A stretch of 8,599 nt of DNA from Actinomycetes bacterium (GCA_021806055.1 JAJZYE010000028.1:1-8599), one strand, 5' to 3'; shown: positions 1 through 6,523, counted from the first letter of the stretch. A program made the numbers and translations. Notes: generated by a model from the letters alone, not told the origin.

Positions 1-87
1 CCCGTTCGTACCCGACACGTGCCGACGACCCGTTGATGTTGACTGGCCGTACGACCCCGTCGCAACGAGGGGACGGCGTAACCACGA

Positions 88-111
88 CCCTGAGGAATTC
101 GATCCTCAGGG
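88..111. terminator. Perfect 9-bp hairpin, terminator-like
   Basis: CCCTGAGGA (88-96) is the exact reverse complement of TCCTCAGGG (103-111), leaving a 6-base loop (97-102). The stem is perfect and GC-rich, but no run of T follows on either strand, as is common for actinobacterial hairpins. It may end a gene lying to the left of the window or insulate the gene that starts at 242. Two plus-strand frames are open across it: one from the left edge to a TGA at 119, the other to a TAG near 192. A coding role for this stretch is therefore not excluded, but neither frame resembles a family I know. Confidence 0.45.
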
Positions 112-241
112 CGTCCGATGAGCGGTCAAACAGGGTGGAGCGATGGTCATCTGACCCGACCCAATGCGTGCGAGTGAACTGCGCGTGCGCCTAGCCACAA
201 CCGGCCACTCGTAAATGCACAAAACATCGTGATGCATCCAT

Positions 242-1183
242 GTGCGTACTCGCATTCGTCGCGAATCGAACTGGATACCATCCGAACTTCAGCTGGCTGC
301 TACGTTTTTCCCAGTGGCAATGGGATCAGGGCTGGAACTCTTACGAGGCTATCCGCTCGAGGTTCGTTACAGTGCCGGATCAGTGGAACGTGCGCGGATC
401 GCCGCGAATGTCACTTCACGGGCCTACGTCTACTTCAGTTACCTATTTTCCGGACTCGAGCCCGATATCGCAATAGTCGTTGCCGACGAGGCGGACTGGA
501 GCAGTAGGCAACCCTACGGACTGCCATTCTTCAACGATGATGACGATCAAATACGCCCCGGCATTGTGGTGATTCCCGCCGGGAGTGGCGACTTCTGGAT
601 CGCTATGGGAGAGGACCTGCGCGAAGCAAATCCGCCTGGATACGTGAGGTTGCTGGCACTGTACCCCGATGGCGTTGGTGGAGTGAACCTACAGGCATTC
701 TTCGACCTGGTAACGATTCATGAGCTGGGTCACGCCTTTGAAGTGTTGGGAGATCTGGCGCTGCCAACTTTCTGGTTAGGTGAAATCTTCGCGAACCTGT
801 GCCTTCATTCGTTCATCGCGACCGAGCAGCCGGAAAGTTTAGGCACGCTTGAGGGGCTCTCCATCGTGGGCTCGCAGAGCACGCGTCTGGACGCGCGGAT
901 GCGCGCTGAGGGCTTCACTACGTTGGAGGAACTGGAGGTCCACTACACGGGCGGTGGTGACCCGATGAGTCCACTGAACTACGTCTGGTACCAATATCGC
1001 TGGCAACGGATCGCGGCAGCGATGTTCAACGCCGACGGTCAGGACGGCCTCGTACGATTCTGGAACTTCTTTCGCGCAAGAGAACGCCTGAGTGCCGGCG
1101 AGACCACACCGGCCCAATTCGCCCGGTTACTGAGGGACGAAGTCAGCGAGAGTCTGGGCCGAGCAGTGGAGACGTGGCGCTGA
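242..1183 (+). CDS. Putative zinc metalloprotease-like protein (HELGH, gluzincin-type)
   Basis: A 313-residue protein with no signal peptide or clear membrane segment. The key motif is HELGH at residues 160-164 (bases 719-733), followed by GEIFANL with Glu181 (base 782). This gives the HExxH...E arrangement of gluzincin peptidases, with H160, H164 and E181 as likely zinc ligands and E161 as catalytic base. The spacing from the second His to the Glu is 16 residues, close to the 18 of family M1, but nothing else looks like M1. The N-terminal part (about 37-125) reads as a mixed alpha/beta region with DEADW, PYGLPFF and PAGSGDFW, a style I associate with conserved hypothetical actinobacterial proteins. 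The frame opens just after a TGA at 230. The first start is GTG 242; ATG 320 (288 residues) is an alternative, and neither has a good ribosome site. GC content is lower than in the genes to the right. The protease role is inferred from the motif; the substrate is unknown. Confidence 0.75.
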   Translation: MRTRIRRESNWIPSELQLAATFFPVAMGSGLELLRGYPLEVRYSAGSVERARIAANVTSRAYVYFSYLFSGLEPDIAIVVADEADWSSRQPYGLPFFNDDDDQIRPGIVVIPAGSGDFWIAMGEDLREANPPGYVRLLALYPDGVGGVNLQAFFDLVTIHELGHAFEVLGDLALPTFWLGEIFANLCLHSFIATEQPESLGTLEGLSIVGSQSTRLDARMRAEGFTTLEELEVHYTGGGDPMSPLNYVWYQYRWQRIAAAMFNADGQDGLVRFWNFFRARERLSAGETTPAQFARLLRDEVSESLGRAVETWR

Positions 1184-1701
1184 GCCACGGCGTCATCCTG
1201 GGCGCTCACCAGGTCGTGCGATCGGGGTTGCTACGTGAGCGGGTACCCGCCCAACCCAATGCCCCCGGTGGTGGCGTCCGAGATTCCACCGCGAAACCCA
1301 CGCGCGTCGACACGAAAAGCCTTGTCCGCGGAGTCGGCGCCGGTGATCAGAGACCGTCGCGCTGCGAGCGAGCGACGAGCACGACCGGTGCGCACGGCTA
1401 CGTGGCCGTCGCGGCGCGATACCCGGTCGACGAACTCCGGACGCGTTGTCGCACTCACGGTCCACGAGAGGTCTGTCGCTACCGCGTCGACGTCGTCCTC
1501 GCTTGCGTCGGAGACGCTTTGGCCACCGACCGGGAATAGGTGCGAACCGCATCGTTCACCACGCCACGAGCACGGCATCACACAGTGAGCTGAAAGCCGT
1601 TGCGACCGGTGATCACTCACGTCTCGTGGATACGGGTGTGCGACGTCGCACCGCGGCTGTGATCCGCTCATCGGGCAGTGATGCCGGTTTGAATCGGCGA
1701 C
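1184..1701. other. Intergenic gap, no recognisable gene
   Basis: These 518 bp lie between the metalloprotease-like gene and the convergent CoA-transferase. Several frames are open on both strands, as expected at this GC content. The most protein-like is a minus frame at 1231-1671 that ends in a Gly-rich stretch (residues ISDATTGGIGLGGYPLT), but I cannot match it to a family and its antisense frame is equally open. The region contains the 14-base palindrome at 1638-1651. It also holds one copy of a 19-base sequence that recurs at 6023-6041. Confidence 0.5.
1638..1651. terminator. 14-base palindrome downstream of CoA-transferase
   Basis: GTGCGACGTCGCAC is a perfect palindrome lying 51-64 bases past the stop codon of the minus-strand CoA-transferase. 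In RNA it could fold into a short GC-rich hairpin. No T-run follows. It could help terminate either convergent transcript or could be a protein binding site; nothing decides between these. Confidence 0.25.
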
Positions 1702-3228
1702 CTAGCGGGGTTGCATCGTGCCGTCACGCAGGAAGCGTGCGTGCCACGACAGCGACTCCTCAAGTAGATGGGGCGTGTGCTTGCCCGAGGTCGACGCGCT
1801 CGCACGGTCGAAGTAATCCTGGAGCATCGGACGGTAGTCGGGATGTGCGCACTGATCGATGATCTTCTGGGCGCGGCGTCGCGGCGCGAGGCCGCGCAAG
1901 TCCGCGACCCCCTGCTCAGTGATGATGACGTGCACGTCGTGCTCGGTGTGATCCACGTGGCTCACCATCGGCACAATCGAAGAGATCGCTCCGTCCTTGG
2001 CGATCGATGGCGTGAGGAACATCGCAATGTAGGCGTTGCGCGCGAAGTCACCCGAGCCGCCGATGCCATTCATAATGCTCGTACCCATGACGTGGGTTGA
2101 GTTGATGTTGCCGTAGATATCGGCTTCGATGGCGCCGTTCATCGCCAAGCAACCAAGGCGACGAATCACCTCGGGGTGGTTGCTGATCTCCTGGGGCCGC
2201 AGCACGATCCGGTCGTGGTAGTCGGCGATGTTGGCGTGCAGATCAGCGGCACCCTCCTCGCTGAGCGAGAACGCGGTCGCCGAGATCGACTTCATCGTGC
2301 CCGATTCCAAGAGCGCCAACATACCGTCCTGGATCACCTCGGTGTAGGCGGTCAGCGGGCGAAACGGCCCCCCGTCAAGCCCGCGTAGCACGGCGTTGGC
2401 GATGTTGCCAACCCCCGACTGCAGGGGCAGCAGCGCCGCCGGTAGGCGGTCGCGCTTGACCTCGTGGGAGAGGAACGCCAAGAGGTGTTGGGCGATCAAC
2501 TGGGACGTCTCGTCAGCCGGCTTGAAGACGGTGTTTCGGTCCGGCGCGTTGGTCTCGACCACGGCCACGATCTTCTCGGGCGGACAGTGCAGGTAGGGAA
2601 CGCCGATGCGGTCCGAGGCCGACACGATCTGGATGGGCGTGCGATACGGCGGTAGTGCGGTGCCGTAGTAGACGTCGTGCATACCCTCCAAGGCCGCGGG
2701 CTGCCAGGCATTGACCTCGAGAATGACCCGGTCCGCCTGGTCGATCCACGTCTTGTTATTGCCGACCGAGGACGACGGGATGAGGTGGCCGTCGGCGGTG
2801 ACGCCGGCCACCTCGACGACGGCGACGTCGAGGTGGCCGAAGGCGCCCTCCCACACCATTTGCGCGACGTGCGAGAGGTGGAGATCCAGGTAGTCAACCA
2901 GCCCCGCGTTGATCTTCGCGCGACTCACCGGGTCCGACTGGTAGGGCATGCGCAGGTCAATCGCGTCGACCGCGGCGAGCGCCCCGTCGAGTTCGGGCGC
3001 GGTCGACGCGCCCGTCCACACGCTCACCGCGAAACGGTCACCGCGCACGGTAGCGTCCTCGACTCGGCGCACCAGGGCACCGGGCACCTCTTTGGGGTAG
3101 CCCGCCCCGGTGAATCCACTCATGCCGACGTTGTCGCCGGGTCGGATGAATTGGGCCGCGTCGTCGGGCGTCATCACCCGCTGGGCGATCGAGGCACTGT
3201 GAATTCGAGACTCGTCCGCTACGGTCAC
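1702..3228 (-). CDS. Acetyl-CoA hydrolase / succinyl-CoA:acetate CoA-transferase family
   Basis: A 508-residue cytosolic class I CoA-transferase, full length for the Cat1/AarC/YgfH group (about 500 residues). These enzymes move CoA between succinate, acetate or propionate through a glutamyl-CoA thioester. Landmarks seen: the N-terminal motif GDNVGMSGFTGAGYPKEVP (about 31-49); the CoA-binding loop SGVGNIANAV (271-280); the probable catalytic Glu297 in AYTEVIQDGMLALLESG; and the Gly-rich loop NGIGGSGDFARNAY (387-400), followed by an ITEQGVADLRGLAPR stretch (436-450). The start is GTG at 3228. It fits because family members also have 15-30 residues before the first motif; no strong ribosome site precedes it. 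A TAGTCT sequence about 10 bases upstream could be a -10 box of a short-leader transcript. The gene stands alone on this strand. Exact substrates (acetate, propionate, succinate or simple hydrolysis) cannot be told from sequence alone. Confidence 0.95.
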   Translation of the reverse strand: MTVADESRIHSASIAQRVMTPDDAAQFIRPGDNVGMSGFTGAGYPKEVPGALVRRVEDATVRGDRFAVSVWTGASTAPELDGALAAVDAIDLRMPYQSDPVSRAKINAGLVDYLDLHLSHVAQMVWEGAFGHLDVAVVEVAGVTADGHLIPSSSVGNNKTWIDQADRVILEVNAWQPAALEGMHDVYYGTALPPYRTPIQIVSASDRIGVPYLHCPPEKIVAVVETNAPDRNTVFKPADETSQLIAQHLLAFLSHEVKRDRLPAALLPLQSGVGNIANAVLRGLDGGPFRPLTAYTEVIQDGMLALLESGTMKSISATAFSLSEEGAADLHANIADYHDRIVLRPQEISNHPEVIRRLGCLAMNGAIEADIYGNINSTHVMGTSIMNGIGGSGDFARNAYIAMFLTPSIAKDGAISSIVPMVSHVDHTEHDVHVIITEQGVADLRGLAPRRRAQKIIDQCAHPDYRPMLQDYFDRASASTSGKHTPHLLEESLSWHARFLRDGTMQPR

Positions 3229-3818
3229 GTGAAGAGACTAACCCTGCGCGCCCGAGCCACTTTTGTGGAGGGGTGCTAGGGGCGAATCGGTCACGACAGA
3301 CGAGACCCTCGATTCTCGGACGCTATCGAGACACCGCCGCAGTCGTGGCTGGTGGACAGAGCGGCGACGGCTGCACCGGGGGCGTCGAGGGGAGCGGCGA
3401 CCGTCGCCGTCCGAGATACCGCCGCGTTCCTCCAGCACATCGCGCCCCACGACGAGTTCGGCCCCACCCTCGGCGCACGCGATGACGATGGGGTCGCGGA
3501 GCGCTCGAGTCGCTGCTCATGACAGTACCGATCCACCGAACGGGCTCCCGGACTCACTCTGATCGACGCGAGGATAGGGCTGCCCACCATGCGTCGGATC
3601 GACCAGACTGCGTTCACCGCCGGTGTCGCGCACCGACCACGGGCTACCCGACCTTCGCACCACCTGCACTCGCGTCACGCGCACGGACGGCGACGCCCGC
3701 GTGCGGCGACCACGCCCGCGGACGTCGAACACGAGAAACGCCACCGCCGACCGTTACGCTGAACGTCGGTGCCCGAGCGCACATCGCTCGCGCTCCCGAG
3801 ACCCGCGCCGCCCCACTC
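3229..3818. other. Long non-coding stretch between divergent genes
   Basis: About 590 bp (820 bp counting to the methyltransferase start) separate the CoA-transferase start from the next gene. Open frames on both strands are Arg-rich, with no recognisable domain except the possible PIN remnant noted separately. A short dyad, CCAC-TTTT-GTGG (3257-3268), lies 29-40 bases upstream of the CoA-transferase start and could be an operator or a weak hairpin. Confidence 0.45.
3241..3516 (-). pseudogene. Possible PIN-domain toxin remnant (C-terminal part)
   Basis: Read on the minus strand, the frame is open from just after a TGA at 3519-3517 down to a TAG at 3240-3238. Its first third reads ALRDPIVIACAEGGAELVVG and continues RDVLEERGG (bases about 3420-3505). 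This resembles the C-terminal acidic motif of PIN-domain RNases, usually of the form RDPDDDxVIACAxxGGAxxxVTGDxDLL. Here the DD pair before VIACA is missing and the TGD is replaced by GRD. No PIN N-terminus is visible upstream in any minus frame. The rest of the frame is Arg-rich and looks non-coding. If the resemblance is real, this is a decayed toxin gene; chance is also possible. The antisense plus frame here is also open. Confidence 0.25.
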
Positions 3819-3847
3819 TTGACGACACCTCGTTTCACCTCTATACC
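3819..3847 (+). promoter_or_regulatory. Sigma-70-type promoter for the methyltransferase/UbiA operon
   Basis: TTGACG (3819-3824) matches the -35 consensus at 5 of 6 bases. TATACC (3842-3847) matches the -10 consensus at 4 of 6, and the spacer is exactly 17 bp. Transcription would start near 3854. With translation starting at ATG 4051 this gives a leader of about 200 bases; with GTG 3949 it would be about 95. Confidence 0.55.
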
Positions 3848-3859
3848 TAACGGTAAGGT
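3845..3859. promoter_or_regulatory. Operator-like imperfect dyad over the -10/start site
   Basis: ACCTAACGGTAAGGT is an imperfect inverted repeat: the outer ACCT/AGGT arms match, and the inner bases match partly. It is AT-rich against a GC-rich background and overlaps the -10 box and the predicted transcription start. That is where a repressor of the TetR or MarR kind would bind. No such regulator is encoded beside it, so the binding protein is unknown. Confidence 0.3.
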
Positions 3860-4050
3860 TTATCGAAGTGTCTGGCGGCGCGGCGACGCGGCGACTCGAA
3901 CTCGCGCAAGGGGGATCCGATCGTTCGACGACCTGAAACCGTGACGCGGTGCAGCGCCGAGAAGTCGGGGGCGGCCGGGCTAGTCACCGCACCATCCATC
4001 AACGACGCCACCGGGTCGACGTTGACCGTGCGCGGCCGCGCGGCGTTCCC

Positions 4051-4800
4051 ATGAGGCGAGACGAGGGATCGCGACGCGGCTATCGCACCGCACCCAATGA
4101 GTTCGCCCGAGCGCTCTTCGCGCCGCTCTGCGCGCGATACGACGCACTGGCCGCAGTGCTCTCCATGGGCCAGGACCGACGATGGCGAACGGCGATGGTC
4201 GATCGGGTCGTCGGGTCCAACCCCGACGTGATCCTTGACGTCGCGTGCGGGCCGTGCGCGGTGACCACGCTTCTCGCCACACGCACGACGGGCCGTATCG
4301 TCGGACTGGACCAGAGCGAGGAGATGATCCGCGTAGGTCACGTCAACGTCGAGCGCGCCGGTCTGAGCGAGCGAATCTCGCTGGTGCTCGGCCAAGGCGA
4401 GCAACTGCCCTTCGACGACGGAACCTTCGACGCGCTGACCTTCACGTACCTCCTGCGCTACGTCAAGGACCCCGCTGCCACGCTTCGCGAACTCGCCCGG
4501 GTCGTCAAACCGGGCGGCCCCATCGCCAGTGTGGAGTTCGCCGTTCCTGACGCGAAGGGCTGGCGAATCGCCTGGTGGCTCTATACCAGGACGGCGCTGC
4601 CCGTGGTCGGTTTCATCGCCGGCGGCAAGCCGTGGTGGGGTGTCGGTCGATTCCTTGGCCCGAGCATCACACTGCACTACCGCACGTACTCGGTCGCCTG
4701 GACCGTCGCCGCGTGGCGAGCGGCGGGGATCGACGACGTCGAGTGGCGGACGATGAGTCTGGGCGGCGGCATCGTGATGTCGGGCTACCGGGCCGAGTGA
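4051..4800 (+). CDS. UbiE/COQ5-like class I SAM-dependent methyltransferase
   Basis: A 249-residue cytosolic methyltransferase. Near the N-terminus, ARYDALAAVLSMGQDRRWR (28-46) resembles the UbiE/COQ5 signature YDxxNxxxSxGxxxxWR. SAM-binding motif I is ILDVACGPCAVTTLL (61-75), with GPC in place of the usual GTG or GSG. The acidic residue ending strand 2 is D87 in IVGLDQSEEM. The post-motif GEQLPFDDGTFDALT (116-130) and VVKPGG (151-156) follow the usual order. UbiE proteins methylate demethylmenaquinone or demethoxyubiquinol; the true substrate here is inferred only. ATG 4051 is chosen because everything before it in frame (back to GTG 3949) is low-complexity Arg/His-rich sequence. No good ribosome site is seen, and a 12-base palindrome (4030-4041) lies just upstream. 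The stop overlaps the next start in a GTGA, so the two genes are probably translationally coupled. A 363-residue antisense frame over this gene is a shadow. Confidence 0.9.
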   Translation: MRRDEGSRRGYRTAPNEFARALFAPLCARYDALAAVLSMGQDRRWRTAMVDRVVGSNPDVILDVACGPCAVTTLLATRTTGRIVGLDQSEEMIRVGHVNVERAGLSERISLVLGQGEQLPFDDGTFDALTFTYLLRYVKDPAATLRELARVVKPGGPIASVEFAVPDAKGWRIAWWLYTRTALPVVGFIAGGKPWWGVGRFLGPSITLHYRTYSVAWTVAAWRAAGIDDVEWRTMSLGGGIVMSGYRAE

Positions 4801-5570
4801 CGGTGGACGAGAACTCCCCGGCCCGGCCACCGCAGGAGGGTCCCTCCTTCTACGCCCAGCCCGGCTTCCTTCGCCGCACTCCCTTGCGACAGTGGTGGAC
4901 GGTCCTTCATCCGCCCTATACGGCACTGCACCTCTCACTCGTCACGATCGGCGGCTGCCTGAGCGGACCGGTGAATACGGTGACGTTGGTGGTGACCATA
5001 GGTGCCTTCTTCCTCGCCGTCGGCGTGGGTGCGCACGCTCTCGACGAAGTCAATGGCCGACCTCTTGGTACCACGATCCCCCGTTCGCATCTGATCGCTG
5101 CGGCCCTGGTCGGACTCGGTGGCGCAGTCACGTTGGGGATTGTGGGGATGTTCGTGGTGAGCCCCTACCTCGGGATCTTCATCGTTGTCGGCGTCGTCAT
5201 CGCCGTCGGGTACAACCTGGAGTTCTTCGGGGGGTACCTCCACACGCCCGTCGTGCTGATTCTCGGATGGGGAGCCTTCCCAATCCTCACGGCCTACTTC
5301 GCCCAGCACGACGCCCTGAGCATCGCATCGCTCGTTGCGGCGCTCTTCGGTGCGCTCATCACGAAGATCCAGCAAGTCCTCTCCACACCGGCTCGCGACC
5401 TGCGACGACGAGTCGATTCGGTGGAGGGCGTGCTCGTTCGCTTCGACGGCACGTCCTCACCACTCACCAAGGCGTCACTGCTACAGCCGCTCGAACAGGG
5501 GCTGAAGGTCCTCTGCTGGTCCGGCGTGGCGATCGCGCTCAGCCTGGTGCTCCTGCGGATCCACGGATAG
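4797..5570 (+). CDS. UbiA-like polytopic membrane protein (putative prenyltransferase)
   Basis: A 257-residue integral membrane protein. After a soluble N-terminus of about 35 residues there are roughly seven hydrophobic segments, near 42-57, 60-80, 98-120, 124-140, 150-168, 174-190 and 236-253. After segment 2 the loop AHALDEVNGRPLGTTIP (79-95) resembles a shortened first Asp-rich motif of UbiA prenyltransferases, with the RPL element kept but the canonical NDxxDxxxD reduced to LDExxGRPL. A second polar loop, TPARDLRRRVDSVEG (197-211), lies where the second motif (DxxxD) would be. UbiA enzymes join an isoprenyl chain to an aromatic or other acceptor in the membrane. Whether this divergent member is catalytically active is unknown. 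The start is GTG 4797, overlapping the upstream TGA by 4 bases; GTG 4803 is an alternative. Coupling to a UbiE-like methyltransferase supports a role in quinone- or lipid-type modification. The UbiA assignment is moderate; the membrane protein call is firm. Confidence 0.82.
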   Translation: MTVDENSPARPPQEGPSFYAQPGFLRRTPLRQWWTVLHPPYTALHLSLVTIGGCLSGPVNTVTLVVTIGAFFLAVGVGAHALDEVNGRPLGTTIPRSHLIAAALVGLGGAVTLGIVGMFVVSPYLGIFIVVGVVIAVGYNLEFFGGYLHTPVVLILGWGAFPILTAYFAQHDALSIASLVAALFGALITKIQQVLSTPARDLRRRVDSVEGVLVRFDGTSSPLTKASLLQPLEQGLKVLCWSGVAIALSLVLLRIHG

Positions 5571-5887
5571 CCCGATCGCGGTCGCTACCACGGCGTCCCG
5601 CGCGGTCCGCCGCGCGGCCCCGCCGCGTCGCCCACGTGATGACCTCGAGCCCTGACAATGTGTGTCGCCACCCACGAAGATCTCCCCGGTCGGTCGGGCG
5701 GTCGGCCGGCCGGCCCGCGGAGAGGCTCGTGGAGAACCTCAGAGATGGCGCCCACAAGCTCCGTTCACTGGGCGGTAGCTCGCCCGTGCCCTTCGATGAG
5801 TCGGGGCGATTCCTCCGCGAGCACCCCACCGCGGTCAACCGTCCCGATCGGCTCGTCCGCCGCGACAGCACTATGAATCCCCAGCCG

Positions 5888-5929
5888 GGACCGCCGACGA
5901 CGGCGTCTCGAGTGAGCGAGAGTCGGTCC
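5888..5929. other. Possible branched (three-way) hairpin
   Basis: GGACCG (5888-5893) pairs with CGGTCC (5924-5929). Inside this, CCG/CGG (5894-5896 with 5901-5903) and TCTCG/CGAGA (5906-5910 with 5917-5921) can each pair, giving a small three-way junction. GC-rich DNA yields such pairings by chance fairly often, so this is only a candidate structure. Confidence 0.25.
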
Positions 5930-5946
5930 GTGACACCGGCGAAGAG

Positions 5947-5967
5947 GGACTCGGAAGACCCGAGTCC
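5947..5967. terminator. Perfect 8-bp hairpin, terminator-like
   Basis: GGACTCGG (5947-5954) and CCGAGTCC (5960-5967) form a perfect 8-bp stem with a 5-base loop. On the plus strand only TT follows. It could end the methyltransferase/UbiA transcript, though it lies about 380 bp past the UbiA-like stop. Confidence 0.4.
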
Positions 5968-5970
5968 TTC

Positions 5971-6001
5971 GTGGCCACCAGCGGGGCTTCACCGTGGCCA
6001 C
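5971..6001. repeat. Two copies of palindrome GTGGCCAC
   Basis: GTGGCCAC occurs at 5971-5978 and again at 5994-6001. Each copy is itself a palindrome, and the two can also pair with each other around a 15-base loop. This is compatible with a paired protein-binding site or a further hairpin. Confidence 0.35.
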
Positions 6002-6013
6002 TGACAACGGTTT

Positions 6014-6044
6014 GTGGCGACTGGTGATCAGCGACCGTCGCCAC
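6014..6044. terminator. 8+3-bp hairpin downstream of the Lrp gene
   Basis: GTGGCGAC (6014-6021) pairs perfectly with GTCGCCAC (6037-6044). After a one-base bulge, GGT/ACC extends the stem, leaving an 8-base loop. It lies 19 bases past the stop of the minus-strand Lrp gene and is the best candidate for its terminator, without a T-run. A second palindrome, CGGCGATCGCCG (6044-6055), adjoins it. Confidence 0.45.
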
Positions 6045-6062
6045 GGCGATCGCCGAGCACCG

Positions 6063-6512
6063 TTACAGGAGACGAGCGGAATTGAAGGTGATCTCCCCGA
6101 GCACGATGCGGCTTTGGACGTCCCTCGCCCCGATCTGTCGCAGGACATCGAGTACGGACTGCAACTCGTCGGTGCTGGCGCTGACAATGCGCAGCTGGTA
6201 GTCGAACTCCCCCGTCGTGTGAACCGCGCTCAGCACCTGCACTACGGCGCCGAGGTCCCGCTCAAAGTCCCGACGGTCCACCGACTCCTTCAGCTTGACG
6301 TCGGTCAACGAGTGCAGCGAGCGACCGAGCACCGTCAGGTTCAACTCGGCGTGATACCCCGCGATCACGCCGTTCGCTCGCAGGCGCCGCACGCGATCAG
6401 CCGTGCTGTTGGAGCTGAGGTGCACCGTCGTCGCCAACTGCTGGTAGCTCAGACGCGCGTCGTCGATCAGCGCCGCCAGCAGCGTCCGATCGATCTCGTC
6501 CACTATCGCCAT
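6063..6512 (-). CDS. Lrp/AsnC-family transcriptional regulator
   Basis: A 149-residue protein, normal length for the family. Residues 1-52 form the winged helix-turn-helix: DEIDRTLLAALIDDARLSYQ, with the recognition region LSSNSTADRVRRLRANGVI (32-50). Residues about 65-145 form the RAM effector-binding domain, with the typical TTGEFDYQLRIVS stretch (99-111). Family members assemble as dimers or octamers that bind DNA and often sense amino acids; the ligand here is not known. The start is ATG 6512, supported by a GAGGGG ribosome site five bases upstream. The gene is divergent from a multi-pass membrane protein across a short AT-rich region. Lrp proteins often control a divergent neighbour and themselves, so a transporter-like target is a reasonable inference. 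Confidence 0.95.
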   Translation of the reverse strand: MAIVDEIDRTLLAALIDDARLSYQQLATTVHLSSNSTADRVRRLRANGVIAGYHAELNLTVLGRSLHSLTDVKLKESVDRRDFERDLGAVVQVLSAVHTTGEFDYQLRIVSASTDELQSVLDVLRQIGARDVQSRIVLGEITFNSARLL

Positions 6513-6517
6513 TCTCG

Positions 6518-6523
6518 CCCCTC
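6518..6523 (-). promoter_or_regulatory. Ribosome binding site of the Lrp gene
   Basis: On the minus strand GAGGGG sits five bases before ATG 6512, with a further GAGG just upstream. It is the clearest Shine-Dalgarno sequence in the window and fixes this start. Confidence 0.7.

Larger units (their letters stand above)
5571..6062. other. Intergenic gap between convergent genes, rich in inverted repeats
   Basis: About 490 bp separate the UbiA-like gene (+) from the Lrp gene (-). Frames are open on both strands, for example plus 5641-6004, but none matches a family. The left part contains a GC-only low-complexity run around 5687-5720 made of GGTCGG/GGCCGG units. The right part holds several hairpins, listed separately. 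Confidence 0.5.

Noticed and set aside
1..194. Two plus frames open from the left edge (stops at 119 and near 192)
   Set aside because: Both are plausible as the tail of a gene, but third-position G/C does not separate them clearly and neither matches a known C-terminus.
1231..1671. Minus-strand frame ending in a Gly-rich stretch (GGIGLGGYPLT)
   Set aside because: It looks faintly protein-like, but no family is recognised, no ribosome site is seen and the overlapping plus frames are equally open. Kept only as a possible remnant.
3880..3920. tRNA T-arm-like sequence on the minus strand (GAGTTCGAGTC)
   Set aside because: The 5-bp T-stem does not pair properly, and no acceptor, D-arm or anticodon arm can be built around it.
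3949..4050. GTG 3949 as the methyltransferase start (283 residues)
   Set aside because: The extra 34 residues are Arg/His-rich and lack similarity to UbiE N-termini; ATG 4051 gives a normal length. Not fully excluded.
3847..4938. Minus-strand open frame of 363 codons
   Set aside because: It lies antisense across the methyltransferase and the UbiA-like start. It is Arg/Pro-rich with no domain, while the plus strand carries clear methyltransferase motifs.
4892..6004. Plus-strand open frame of 370 codons
   Set aside because: Its first 680 bases are an out-of-frame shadow of the UbiA-like gene, and the remainder (5571-6004) shows no recognisable motif.
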